64,000 nucleotides of DNA from Branchiostoma floridae (Eukaryota > Chordata > Leptocardii > Amphioxiformes > Branchiostomatidae). Numbering within the stretch: position 1 is the first letter of the stretch; the number at the start of each line of letters is the position of its first letter. Under the pieces are notes generated by a model. It was not told the origin of the DNA. It saw only the letters and a program-made list of their open reading frames with translations, and searched no databases. The DNA lies in assembly GCF_000003815.2 (NCBI RefSeq), contig NC_049979.1, forward strand, positions 34,441,738 through 34,505,737, written 5' to 3'. The position numbers and the translations under genes were made by a program. Below are positions 1 through 12,146 of this stretch, in pieces.

Positions 1-288
1 GTTCTGCGATAGGACTACTTTCCGACTAATTTACGAGGAGGCATGACCCTGATGCCGACGAAGAAATGGCAGAGTTCCCCCTTCCCGTAAGGGTCATACC
101 TCCTCGTAATTTAGAGCTCGCAGACTCGTCGTCCGATCGAATCGCGCCTAATGTGAGGCGGGTATGGAAACTTTTTAACATATGCCCACTTGTTACGTCG
201 ACGGTAAAGATTAGACATCTAGGTGACGAGATTTAGCTTCTCAATACAGAAGTTATTCAAGCAACTGGGTGTTAACCCATGACGTTGC

Positions 289-630
289 GTAGCTTAACGT
301 TAGGGTGTTTGGCTCAAAGCCCAGGGGGCCTGGGTTCGAGTCCCCTGGTATGCTCCGATGTTGTACCCTTGGGAAAGCACTTTGAATGAATTTCCTCACT
401 TCACTAAGGTGGAAATCAATGTCCAAATACCCAGTTTGGGATAGGGCGTTAGATGCATGTTTGAGAAGAGCAACACCTCGAAAACGTAAAAGGTCCCACC
501 ACATTTATCTAATTGAGTAGGGGTCCATCCCGGTGTGAGTGTGAGTCAAATAAATCATGTGCTGCTCAATACAAACCTGGTGTGTTACGTCATGGGGCTG
601 TTTACCTGGTATCAATACAAGCAAAGTACT
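289..630 (+). mobile_element. tRNA-headed SINE-like element
   Basis: A consensus B box GGTTCGAGTCC lies at 333-343, with an A-box-like TAGCTTAACGTTAGG upstream. The acceptor and T arms do not pair as in a working tRNA. The tail (TGTGTTACGTCATGGGGCTG, then TATCAATACA) resembles the tail of the element near 59050. Confidence 0.5.
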
Positions 631-774
631 GAGCGTTTCATACGGATGTTTCAAACAGCTTTCGCTGGGTGCGTAGTTCTGTGGTTAGCGACCTTGTTTC
701 TAGCTCTGGACTAAATGGTAGTGAGTTAGTATCCCGGCTCTGTTTCCCACCAGACATGCACGCTACGGGAAAAG

Positions 775-1437
775 CTTGCAGTCCTTATACCCCTGTCACA
801 TTATCGACGATCTTCGGGCGTACTTCGCAATCTCTGGAAGTTCGGCCGATTTTAAGATCGACAGAGGGTCAGCTGTATTTTTCGCCTGAAAACCGTCCCT
901 GTCACATTGAGCGAGGCTCGGGCGATCGCCTAAGAATACATTTTATAATAATAAGCCTCCCATGACATGGCGCCACCTTTTGCACGCGGATGAGATAAGA
1001 CGTTTTTGATGTCTCAGTTGTGGGAATCTTTTGAACCGCATTTAACGGACCGCACGGGCAGAATAGAAACGATCTCAGGAAAGGATTTGTGCGATAAACC
1101 CAGTCCCCACATATTGTCACAGGAGCCACAATGTCAGAATTACTCGCTAGGTCAAACAAAGTCTACATTTGCGACTGATGATCAATAAGTCGGTCTCTAC
1201 TCGCCCAACAACTCAAAGCTCTGCGACCTCAAAGATCACCGGCAAGTAGTCGCTGATGTTAAGACCAGGTTTCGGTGCACAGCGAACATCGGGCGACTCA
1301 TAAAAATCGTCGCTGATCACTAAAAATCGCGCGTTAATCGAGAAAACACCGGACGTATTACTTCCGAAAATGTCATTTGGAGCTCGCAAACTCGTCGTCC
1401 GATTGATTTTCGCGCAATGTGACAGGAGTATTATACC
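775..1437. repeat. Dispersed repeat blocks, inverted relative to 6437-6710
   Basis: 775-925 is close to the reverse complement of 6562-6710, and 1321-1437 to that of 6437-6556. Recurrent ends read CCTGTCACATT. A further direct-orientation copy starts near 1450. Probably a non-autonomous DNA element family; no protein is encoded. Confidence 0.65.
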
Positions 1438-1920
1438 AAGATCACAGTGCACGGCAATTGATCGGACAACAAGTCCGCGAGCTTATTTTAGGCAGTAATA
1501 CGCCCGGTGTTTTCTTGATCAGCACGACTTTAGGGGCGATTTTAAGGAGTTGGCCGATGCTCCCTGTGCAATCTGTTCTTAAGTTCAGCGACATGTCGCC
1601 GGCGGTCTTTAGGGCCCAGGTGTTGGGCCTGTATAAACCGACTTCATTGGTCATCGGTCGTAAATCGGATCGACGGCGCGCGCCCGTCAGTTTGGCGAGT
1701 TTTGCCGACTCACGTTCGTTTGACCTAACGTGTAATTCTGACATTTTTTTGTTCGTTTGTTTGTTTGTTTTATTGGGATCTCCGTTAGTGATACTAAATG
1801 TAGTATGAAGAACATTGTGGCTCATGCTCAGGTAGCATGTGGACTGGGTTTATCACACCAGTCCTTTTTATATTTCAGCCATACCATAGGTATGGTGAAA
1901 TATATTGTATTCGTAATGTT

Positions 1921-3556
1921 TCTTCTTTCTTTCTTTCTCCTGTCAAATCTTCGGAACACGGTATCTCCGTTGTTCCTGAACCGATTGACTTGAAATTTGG
2001 CACAAAAGTAGAGTGGGCCAATACCCCCAGACGTTTTTTTTTTCATTTTTTTTTCATATCTGCCTTTGAAATGATTTTATTAAGGTTTTTTGGTCATCTT
2101 AAGACCAAAACTGTATATTTGGGCCCCCTGTACCCTGGTATTATAACCGAATGAGCTCAAATTTGGCACAGATGTGCCTTGATAATTCCCCCATATAAAT
2201 TCAATACCACTTTTGGTGTACAGTATAACGAATTGCTTATTTTTGCGATTTTTTGGTCATTTTTTGACCAAAAAAGGAGACTTTTGGCTCCTGTACCTTG
2301 GTTTTAGAACCGGATGACCTGAAATTTAGTATAGGAGTGCCCTAGACATATGCGCACATGGATTCATTAACAGTTGAGGCATACAGTACAACAAAATGCT
2401 TAATTTTGCGATTATTTGGCCATTTTATGACCAAAAAGTACACTTTTGGCTCTTGTGCTCTGGTTTTAAAACCAAATGACCTAAATTTTGGTAAAATGGT
2501 GCACTAGATATTTATTCAAATGACACATGTATAATTTTTGTCATAGACTACGTCAAAATGATATATTTTGGGATTTATTTTGTCATTTTCCAATAGCCAG
2601 AGGGGTCAATGACCTTAAGGTCGTTGACCCCAGCTGCAGATTGCACCTACTGGCATATATGTCTATTTAATCTAATTAGATAGGTAACCAATCACTTAGC
2701 CTGAATCTATATCCTAAAGAGGGGGGGTGACAGCCAATCAGCGAGCCCGGTGTTATCTGGAAGAGTCCATTCTTACACGGAGGGGTTCATTTTTTTGTAA
2801 ATTCATCCTAGGACTGGTGAAGTCTTTCATTGGGTGTATTTTTGGACAGGTCTATTTTGCAGTTTTACAGAAGGTGTGCTGGAAGAGTCTATTCTCGCAC
2901 GGAGGGTTTTTTTTTAAATTCATATTTTGGACTTTGGTGACTTCTAGTTTGTCAAAGTCTTTCAGTAGGGTTATTTTTGGACTGGTCTAATTTTAAATGG
3001 ATGTGCTGGAAGAGTCCATTCTTGCATGGAGGGGGGCTTTTTTTAAAATCCATTGGCATTTTTTAAAATCCATTTTTTGGACTTCAGTGATTATGTCAAA
3101 GTCCTATTTTAGCGGATGTATTTTTGGACTGCTCTACATGGAAGAGTCCATTTTTTGCACACGGAAGGGGGATTTTTTTCAAATTCAGTTTGGACGGGTG
3201 ATGATTCAAAATTCAATTTTTAGTGGAAGTGTTTTTAGACTGGTCTATTATACCTTTTCATGCACTGGGACCTTTTTTTGCTAAATTCAATTTTGGATTT
3301 GGTTTCTTATTCAAAAGGCCAAGGTTTCAGTTTCAGTGGGAGTATTTCTGGACTGGTCTATTGTGCAAATTCACATAGGGTGCACTGGAGTCCATTCTTG
3401 AACGGGGGAATTTTGTAAGATTCATTTTTGGTTTAAACCGTCATTAGTAAAAGTGATTTTTCAAATGGGTGATTTTGAAATAGTCTATTGTTGCATGGGG
3501 AGGGAGATGGCTGAAATATGCTGTATTTGCTCTCAAGCAAATGTCGGCCTTTCTAG
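1921..3556 (+). repeat. Copy 1 of a 1.64 kb tandem duplication
   Basis: Starts with TTTCTTCTTTCTTTCTTTCTC and ends AATGTCGGCCTTTCTAG. Within it, 2750-3420 is itself built from degenerate 100-150 bp repeats with GGAAGAGTCCATTCTTGCA and TTTTTGGACTGGTCTA. Apparent frames here are repeat-derived. Confidence 0.85.
2602..2631. repeat. Short hairpin in copy 1
   Basis: GGGGTCAATGACC, TTAA spacer, GGTCGTTGACCCC: 13-bp arms with one mismatch. It sits where copy 2 has its own, different hairpin. Confidence 0.85.
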
Positions 3557-5209
3557 TGTTTCTTCTTTCTTTCTTTCTTTCTCCTGTCAAATCTTCGGAA
3601 CACGGTATCTCCGTTGTTCCTGAACCGATTGACTTGAAATTTGGCACAAAAGTAGAGTGGGCCAATACCCCCAGACGTTTTTTTTCTTTTTTTTCATATC
3701 TGCCTTTAAAATGATTTTATTAAGTTTTTTGGTCACCTTAAGACCAAAACTGTATATTTGGGCCCCCTGTACCCTGGTATTATAACCGAATGAGCTGAAA
3801 TTTGGCACAGATGTGCCTTGATAATTCCCCCATATAAATTCAATACCACTTTTGGTGTACAGTATAACGAAATGCTTATTTATGCGATTTTTTGGTCATT
3901 TTTTGACCAAAAAAGGAGACTTTTGGCTCCTGTACCTTGGTTTTAGAACCGGATGACCTGAAATTTAGTATAGGAGTGCCCTAGATATATGCGCACATGG
4001 ATTCATTAACAGTTGAGGCATACAGTACAACAAAATGCTTAATTTTGCGATTATTTGGCCATTTTATGACCAAAAAGTACACTTTTGGCTCTTGTGCTCT
4101 GGTTTTAAAACCAAATGACCTAAATTTTGGTAAAATGGTGCACTAGATATTTATTCAAATGACACATGTAAAATTTTTGTCATAGATTACGTCAAAATGA
4201 TATATTTGAGGATTTTTTTGTCATTTTCCAATCTGGCTATTGGAAAATGACAAAAAAATCCTCAAATATATCAGCTGCAGATTGCACCTACTGGCATATA
4301 TGTCTATTTAATCTACTTAGATAGGTAACCAATCACTATAGCCTGAATCTATATCCTAAAGAGGGGGGGGTGACAGCCAATCAGCGAGCCCGGTGTTATC
4401 TGGAAGAGTCCATTCTTACACGGAGGGGTTCATTTTTTTGTAAATTCATCCTAGGACTGGTGAAGTCTTTCATTGGGTGTATTTTTGGACAGGTCTATTT
4501 TGCAGTTTTACAGAAGGTGTGCTGGAAGAGTCTATTCTCGCACGGAGGGGGGATTTTTATAAATTCATATTTTGGACTTTGGTGACTTCTAGTTTGTCAA
4601 AGTCTTTAAGTAGGGTTATTTTTGGACTGGTCTAATTTGCATTTTAAATGGGTGTGCTGGAAGAGTCCATTCTTGCATGGAGGGGGGGGTTAAAACCCAT
4701 TGGCTTTTTTTAAAATCCATTTTTTGGACTTCAGTGATTATGTCAAAGTCCTATTTTAGCGGAAGTATTTTTGGACTGCTCTACTTTACATGGAAGAGTC
4801 CATTTTTTGCACACGGAAGGGGGATTTTTTTCAAATTCAGTTTGGACGGGTGATGATTCAAAATTCAATTTTTAGTGGAAGTGTTTTTAGACTGGTCTAT
4901 TATACCTTTTCATGCACTGGGACCTTTTTTTTACTAAATTCAATTTTGGATTTGGTTTCTTATTCAAAAGGCCAAGGTTTCAGTGGGAGTATTTCTGGAC
5001 TGGTCTATTGTGCAAATTCACATATGATAGGGTGCACTGGAGTCCATTCTTGAACGGGGGAATTTTGTAAGATTCATTTTTGGGTTAAATCGTCATTAGT
5101 AAAAGTGATTTTTCAAATGGGTGATTTTGAAATAGTCTATTGTTGCATGGGGAGGGAGATGGCTGAAATATGCTTTATTTGCTCTAAGCAAATGTCGGCC
5201 TTTCTAGTT
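3557..5209 (+). repeat. Copy 2 of the 1.64 kb tandem duplication
   Basis: Nearly identical to copy 1 apart from small indels and one replaced segment around 4198-4273, where a perfect hairpin stands in place of different sequence. Confidence 0.85.
4198..4273. repeat. Perfect 35-bp inverted repeat with 6-bp loop
   Basis: Left arm 4198-4232, loop CTGGCT, right arm 4239-4273. The loop plus right arm is the reverse complement of the left arm plus the next bases as they stand in copy 1. Confidence 0.95.
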
Positions 5210-5219
5210 TATGATCATT

Positions 5220-6408
5220 TCTATTCTACCTGTTTGTTCCATTAATTGGTTAAAATTGTACAGCTAATACATCAAAATCGATTGAACTATTGCCTTTTCG
5301 CGAGAAACGTCTTGTCTTACCTGGAGTCTTAGTTGGAAGATGTCTTTCCATCCTTCCAAGTGTAAACTTATCCGTTTAACTCGCTCTAAGAGTCCTATTG
5401 TGTACTCTTATCACATGTCTGGTACTACAATAACATCTGTAGACAGTATGCCTGACCTTGGGGTCATTGTCCAGTCGGACCTTCAGTGGAACAGTCACAT
5501 CTTAAAGATGGTAGCCAGGGCCAATTCTATGACTGGTTTCATCAAAAGAACAATCGGGTTCAACTCTAGCACTGATGTACGCAAGGCACTGTACACCACA
5601 TTGGTGAGAAGCATCTTAGAATACTGCTCACCTTTGTGGTCCCCTCAGTCCCGCAAACTCATGTCCCTTGTAGAAGGGGTGCAACGACGGGCGACTAAAT
5701 TCATTCTAGGAGCCCACTCGAACACCCTGACCTACAAGGAACGTCTTTCCACCCTTGGTCTGTTGCCTCTTACGCACAGGCGCGAAGTGTGCGACGTCAT
5801 GGTGTTTATCAAGTCAAAACCAATTGTTCACAAGTATGTATCCTTCCCTTCCAGACCCTCTAGATATCTCAGATCTCACATGCTTACCCCCATTAGAGTA
5901 AGGACATCAGCCTTCAGCTCTTCTTACATACCAAGGCTGGTCACCATCTGGAATCAGCTGAGTCCTGTCCTCCGTAATATTGGGGTTCAAGCCACTGAAA
6001 AGTCTGACATCTTGACATTCAAGCGATCGCTTGTGAGAGCCACGTTTGTGAGATTTGACACCCAGTTCAATATCGACGTCCCCTGCTCTTGGTCCACATC
6101 TTGTGGGTGTGCCTCATGCACTGCTTTAAGGCTACATTAGTATTTAATTAGCTCTTTACTCTGTATATAATGATATTTGATAATTTTGTCTATAATCAAT
6201 TCTGTGTATAATTGTTACCGAATTGTATATTCATGTCTACTGACTTTTGATGTCTAATGTTTATTGTTTGATTTGGTTTCGTATTGTTTTCTATTATCAT
6301 TTCAGGTTTGGGAGGACAACTTGTAAAGGTGTTGATACACCTGTTTTGTCCTCCCTTCCACTTGTTTTTGCATGTGGTAAATTCAAATAAAGAAATAAAG
6401 AAAGCTCG
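5220..6408 (+). mobile_element. 5'-truncated non-LTR retrotransposon, 3' end of reverse transcriptase
   Basis: The open frame from about 5340 to 6140 (266 codons) carries the C-terminal reverse transcriptase/thumb signature of CR1/Jockey-like elements: MSFHPSKCKLIRLTRSK, DLGVIVQSDLQWNSHI, ALYTTLVRSILEYCSPLWSP, and IWNQLSP. Catalytic RT motifs are absent, so this is the typical 5'-truncated insertion. The 3' end has AAATAAAGAAATAAAG, a usual tail type. It lies just after the tandem duplication. Exact family unknown. Confidence 0.85.
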
Positions 6409-6436
6409 TCAGCGTGAGCAAGAAGTGGCGCCATGC

Positions 6437-6710
6437 CATAGGAGTTTCATTATGCCCCTGTCACATTTCGCGAAACTCAATCGGACGACAAGTCTGAGAG
6501 ATCTAAATGACATTTTCGGCAGTAATAAGTCCGGCGTTTTCTCGATCAGCGCGCGATCACATTCTCGCTCAATGTCACAGGGACGGTTTTCAGGCGAAAA
6601 ATACGGCCGACCCTCTGTCGATCTTAAAATCGGCCGACCTTACAGCGACCTCAAAGTACACCCGAAAATCATCGACAATGTAACAGGGGTATTATCGCAC
6701 CTCTGTATAA
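6437..6710. repeat. Partner block of the CCTGTCACATT repeat family
   Basis: Begins CCCCTGTCACATTTCGCG, has an internal AATGTCACAGGGACGG junction, and ends TGTAACAGGGGTATTA. It is inverted relative to the blocks at 775-1437. Confidence 0.65.
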
Positions 6711-6748
6711 GTGCAGCTCCGATTCACACTTTTCCACCTCCGAAACGT

Positions 6749-6912
6749 ACAAGGTCCAGTTCCGGAACGCACGGTCCAGCTCCGAACCGCACGGTCCAGC
6801 TCTTGAACGCACGGTCCAGCTCTTGAACGCACGGTTCATCTCTTAAACGCGCAGTCCAGCTGCGGAACGCACGGTCCAGCTGCGGAGCGCACGGTCCAGC
6901 TGCGGAGCGCAG
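6749..6912. repeat. 20-bp GC-rich minisatellite
   Basis: About 8 units of the type ACGGTCCAGCTGCGGAACGC at exact 20-bp spacing. Confidence 0.95.
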
Positions 6913-7074
6913 GTAGCTTTTTCACCACAGAATAAATATTAATAGGCCAAAAACGTTCAAAAGTTGCCCATTTTAAGAAAATTCGGGAAAGATATACAAA
7001 ACATTATAGTAGAGTCTTTGGCTAACATCCTTTGAATGAATATAAAGGCCCAATACCGGCTACTTTTTGAGATA

Positions 7075-7151
7075 ACCCCGTACCTCCCGCCCTGCTACTA
7101 CATACAATATTGTGTAACCTTAGGATAGTAACATGACGGGAGGTACGGGGT
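7075..7151. repeat. 15-bp inverted repeat with 47-nt loop
   Basis: ACCCCGTACCTCCCG at 7075-7089 and its exact complement at 7137-7151. The surrounding 6950-7900 bp has no other feature I can name. Confidence 0.85.
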
Positions 7152-8641
7152 AAAGATGGGACCCTTTGCCCTTTGATATCGCGATCAACAAGTACCTCTA
7201 AGCTCGTCGACTGTGTGACAGCGCTTGAAAAGGACGTACCTTGAGGAAATCAAAGTCTGTGGCGTCGGAAAAGATTAGACATCAACGTTTGTCGTTTCTT
7301 GTTGCACTTCTGTAAAAGAAATCGCCGGCAAGGTCCTTTATATCCATGACTGACAAGCTTTTGTTCCGTTTATTTCCGTGAGATCTAATCATATGAGTCG
7401 TAATTCATTGAGATGAGTTTTATCAATCATTTAACGTTATACATGAAAGACATATTCCATCTAGGCTAACTCGAAGGCGGTTGTTTTGGCGTTCGGGATG
7501 ACACACACACAACGTGTATTTGAGGCGACAAATATTGTTAATATTTAAGTTGACTTGAATATGCATGCATCGTCCTCACATTTGGACTGAAAAGCACCCA
7601 AAACTCTGTCAAGGCAATATAGTTACATGTACAGGTAAAAGGGCCTACTACTGTCATGTGTCAACAATTTTTTTCCTTCGTTCTAGATTTGCATACAACA
7701 AAAGTCATGAATCGACTAATAACTCTTAGTTATGCCTGTTTGAAAATTGTTTGGTCGCCAGAAAGTCAACAGAAATCGTAATAACGTTACGTCGATGCAC
7801 AACTTTTGCTTAGTTGTTAATGACAGGATCTGCAAACGACACCAGTACTCAAGTGAAATCATTATCTTCTTTGCCGAGGTAGAGATTGAATGATATTATA
7901 CCATTACGCTCATGGGTCTAAATGGGATGGAGGACATTTAGCTAAGCTACTCGTCATTTCAGGCATGTTACCGGCATAGCTGCAGCCATTTATACCCATC
8001 AAGTTACCCCCGTGAGTGGAAGTATTGTTCATTATATGCATGAGATCCTGTAGGACCCCAAACTGATGCAAGCGTGCGAATAAGAAAAGGTTTGGCAAAA
8101 AAGTTGCCCTCATTAAGCCACAGCAAGTTAATTCTATGGATAACACCGTGCGCTCATCAATTTTCGCCTGGTTTCGAAAAGAAAGCAAGAGTCCCCCTGT
8201 AGGTGGTCAACATAGCAAGAAAGTACCAAAATGGGCAAATATAGTGTTGTAGCCAGTCAAACCTGCCCAAGCGGGCACCTCTTCAACCCCGTCACTTGAC
8301 CATAACAGCTGCTTTTTCTCGTTCCCTTGTTTTTCACATAGACGCATGAATTAAGCGACATGGTCAAGACGGCCACCTCCCTAACGCGACCAGGTCAATT
8401 TGGGTCCTCACCCCATCATTTTCAAGCGTGTAGCGACATCTATCATTTTCACTCCATCATCCCATAGGAATGGTACGAAATGAAAATATTGTATTCGTAA
8501 TGTTTCTGTTTCTTTTTCTTTCCTGCTTTCTCCTGTCACAATATCTAAGGGGATTCATCTCCTAGACCGAATGATCTGAAATTTTGCAATCTGAAATTTA
8601 TGAAACATGAATATAGTCGTTTGTTTTCGGATATATATTTA

Positions 8642-9059
8642 CTAATCAGCGTATCCATGAAAAATAGGTTGTCTCTTGTTCCAAAGTGTTTTCCTAAAAT
8701 CGGCCTGGTTGGGGGATATTAGTTTGTATTCATCTAAGAACTCTGTACAACGCGTGTTTAAGATCAAAGTGAATAGTTTGGCTAAACAATTTGTGACTGA
8801 GATCCCTCTGTAATTATTAGGGTCGACTTTTGCACCACCTTTATGTAGTGCTACGATGTAGCTGGTGACCGGTGCACCATTCGCGTGGAAAGTACACTGT
8901 AGACAGGAACACATTAAACAGTTTAACTAGTGGTTCTAAGATGATGTTTGATGAGCACTTCAGCATTTCGTTGCGAATGACCTTATTACCTTTGCCAGAA
9001 TGGCTAAGGTTATGTTTTAGGCTTGTGAGTCTGCCTGTCTGTGTGTGTGTTAACAGCAT
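8642..9059 (-). pseudogene. Decayed non-LTR reverse transcriptase fragment
   Basis: Two overlapping minus-strand frames carry consecutive RT pieces: GNKVIRNEMLKCSS and LFNVFLSTVYFPREW in one, then NNYRGISVTNCLAKLF and ISPNQADFR in the next. The frame changes near 8880, so it is broken. The catalytic YxDD region is not present. An old insertion unrelated in strand to the element at 5220-6408. Confidence 0.75.
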
Positions 9060-10180
9060 AACTCAAGAAGCCTTGGATGGATCCCGGTGATATTTGGTAA
9101 GTGGATAGGGGTTGGGAAAACGAAGGTCAAGTTCGATAATGGGCCCCCTAGCGGCTTGCTACGGTACTGCAGCAGAACCTCAATTTTTGATATCTCGTGT
9201 TCTGGACATGCTGTGGTTATGATTTTTGAGTGGTAGATAGCCCTTGGGGCAGAGAGTAAGTACTATAAGTTTGGACTCCCTAGCGGCTTGTTTGGAACTG
9301 CAGTCGCCAATTTCCTTTCAAACTTTGGACGAGAATAACTCGAGAACGTGTTGATGGATCGTCACGATTTTTGGTATGTAGATAGCCCAAGTAACAATGT
9401 ACATTATGGAATACTAATTATGCAAATCAGCAACTAATTTGCATAATTAATGAGGAAAGTTTATAAATCCGCTGCATTTCATGATAGGACTTTCAAACTT
9501 GTCACATATATAGATGAGAAAGAGAGAAAAATCAATCCATATTAATTATGCAAATGACGACCTCATTTGCATAATTAATGAGAAAATATAAACGTGTTGA
9601 CGGATCGTCATGATTTTTGGTATGTAGATAGCCAAAGGGAAGACTTACATGATGGAATTCAAATTATGCAAGTCAACAGCTAATTTGCATAATTAATGAG
9701 GAAAGTTTGTAAATCCACTGCATTCCTTTATAGGACTTTCAAACTTGTCACATTTGTAGCTGAGAGAAAGAAAGAAATATTTATACATATTAATTATGCA
9801 GATGATGATCTCATTTGCATAATCAATGACAAAATATGAACATGTTGACGGATCGTCATGATTTTTGGTATGTAGATATCCTAAGTAAAAACTTACACAA
9901 TGAGATACTAATTATATAAATTAACAATTTGCATAATTAATGAGGAAAGTTGATAAATCCACTGCATTCCGTGATAGGACTTTCAAACTTGACACATATG
10001 GAACTGAGAAAGATGGCAGAGACTAAGAGGTGTATGTTTGGGTCCGGTAACATCTTTTCTTGAACTGCAGGAGCCGGTTTAGTTTCCTACTTTGAAAGAG
10101 AATAAGTCAAGAAGGGATGAAAGGATCATCATGATTTTTGGTATGCTGATAGCTTAAGTGATGCTTGATACAATTTAATA
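9060..10180. repeat. Tandem repeat of about 246 bp, AT-rich
   Basis: GTTGACGGATCGTCATGATT followed by TTTGGTATGTAGATAGCC recurs near 9350, 9596, 9844 and, degraded, 10120. Each unit holds inverted ATGCAAAT/ATTTGCATAATTAATGA segments. 10180-10650 upstream of the first PKS exon shows nothing I recognise. Confidence 0.8.
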
Positions 10181-10653
10181 TCAGTATGTAAATAGGGATC
10201 TAATTTGTATAAGCAATGGTGAAATGTTATGAACCAACTCCGGGCATATAAAATAAAATGTAATGAGTAACACATTTATGTCTACAGACATCATTCTACA
10301 TAACAAACCTGGTTTATTTGGCAAATGTATGTGTTCGTGGAACTCTAGTTGCAAATTGCGCGAAGGCTAATTCCAAGTACATGTATACATGGAAATACAA
10401 TAATGACAAAAATAATAATACGGTATAGACTACAGTAATGAAAATATCTTAGGGTCAGTCACTTACCAATTGAGCTAACAGGTCCAATGCAAATACCCAC
10501 CCATTTGATAAGTATATGAGCTGGCCATATATCTACCTCAGCAAGTCCGTTTATCGGTGCTTCCATTGAACTGTATTGTGTCAACGCATATCGCCGCTGC
10601 AGGCAATTCATAACAAAAACACATTGGAATAAAAACGAATTCCTTTTTCTCAG

Positions 10654-12146
10654 ATGAAGCCAACCACCTGGACCCTCAAATCCAGCTCCTGCTGGAGGTG
10701 ACTTGGGAAGCGCTGGAAAATGCCGGGATCCCGCCAAGATCCATCCGCGGCTCAAATACCGGCGTTTACGTAGGCGTGACGTCAAGCGAATACCTCACGA
10801 TGACCTGCAGCCCTTATTCAAATATCAGCCAATACACAAACTCCGGCACAAACTCATGCATGGTGTCCAACCGTATCTCCTACGAGTTTGACCTCCATGG
10901 TCCGAGCTTTTCTGTAGACACGGCCTGCTCCTCTTCGCTGTACTCCATCCATCTTGCCAGTGAAGCCATCAGAAAAGGAGATTGTAGTATGGCCATCGCT
11001 GGAGGTGTCAACTTGATGCTGCTGCCAATAACCTCGGTGGGTTTCTGCCAAGCAGGGATGCTGTCACCAGATGGCAAGTGTAAAAGCTTTGACGCCTCTG
11101 CAGACGGGTACTGTCGGAGTGAGGGAGCCGGGGTTGTTGTCCTCAAGCCACTCTCCAGGGCACTGGCAGATGGTGACAGGGTCTATGCTGTCATTAGAGG
11201 CGGCACCCTGACCAATGATGGGAGAACACCAGGCATCGCGAACCCCAGCTACGACGCCCAACTGGACCTTGTTGAGAAAGCGTGTGCAGCAGCCAAAGTA
11301 CATCCTCACGACATTCAGTATGTAGAGGCACATGGAACCGGCACCAAGGTTGGAGACAGAACAGAGGCAAATGCGCTGGGCCAGATCCTTGGTAGAGGAC
11401 GAACAAAGGAAGATCCACCTCTCTACATTGGCTCGGTTAAGTCCAACTTTGGGCACGCAGAGGGCGCTGCAGGTGTAGCGGGAATCATCAAGCTGGCGCT
11501 CATGATTAGCAAGGGCCAAATTCCCAGGGTGGTGCACTTTTCATCACCAAATCCGGACATACACTTTGATGCGCTAAACATCAAGGTCCCCAGCACTTTG
11601 TTACAGTGGGAAGGGAAGGGAAGCAGACTTGCAGGATGCAGCTCCTTTGGCTTTGGTGGAGCTAACGCTCATCTCATCTTGGAGAGGCCCCCAACACCAG
11701 ATCTTCATCCAGCTATAGAAAACAGTGGCAAAGTCAACGCCAATCACTTCACAAGAGGGACAGAACGTGAGACAAAAACTATCATGTTGCTGTCTGGAAA
11801 CACCAAGGCTGCCCTGAAAGAACAAGTGGAACACTGGATCTCTTTCTTATCGGACACTACAGCTTTCAATGAAGACCGCTTCCTGCAGAGCCTGTACACT
11901 GCTGCAAACCGGTATCAACACCATGCAGAAAGGCTGGCAATGGTTGTCAACGGGCCCGATGACGCCGTTCAAAAGCTAAACCTCATGGCAAGAGGAGAGA
12001 AGCTGAAGACCGCTGTAGAGGGGAAAGTCCCAGAGGGTGCTGAGCGCGGGAAGATGGCCTTTGTCTTCTCCGGGATGGGAACTCAGTGGTGGGGAATGGG
12101 CAGGCGACTTGCCCTGGAGGAGCCAGTATTCAGTGACGTGATGCAG
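10654..12146 (+). CDS. PKS exon A: ketosynthase domain and start of acyltransferase
   Basis: The exon opens after a TTTTTCTCAG acceptor with the KS stretch EANHLDPQIQLLLEVTWEAL, which normally lies about 80 residues inside KS. The catalytic cysteine is in DTACSSS (Cys codon 10926-10928), and the two histidines are in EAHGTGT and NFGHAEGAAG, so KS looks active. The C-terminal part starts the AT domain at FSGMGTQWWGMG. The donor ATGCAG|GTATGT at 12147 is phase 0. The open frame reads 12 bases further into the intron before a stop, so the frame end at 12167 is not the protein end. Confidence 0.92.

Noticed and set aside
289-360. Functional tRNA gene
   Set aside because: The B box is good, but the acceptor and T stems do not pair. 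Better explained as a SINE head.
2727-3284. Frames of 71-95 codons rich in Phe and Trp, repeated at 4370-5053
   Set aside because: They follow the internal repeats of the 1.64 kb duplication and differ by indels between copies.
7910-8188. 92-codon minus-strand frame
   Set aside because: No recognisable domain, no splice context, composition like surrounding noncoding DNA.
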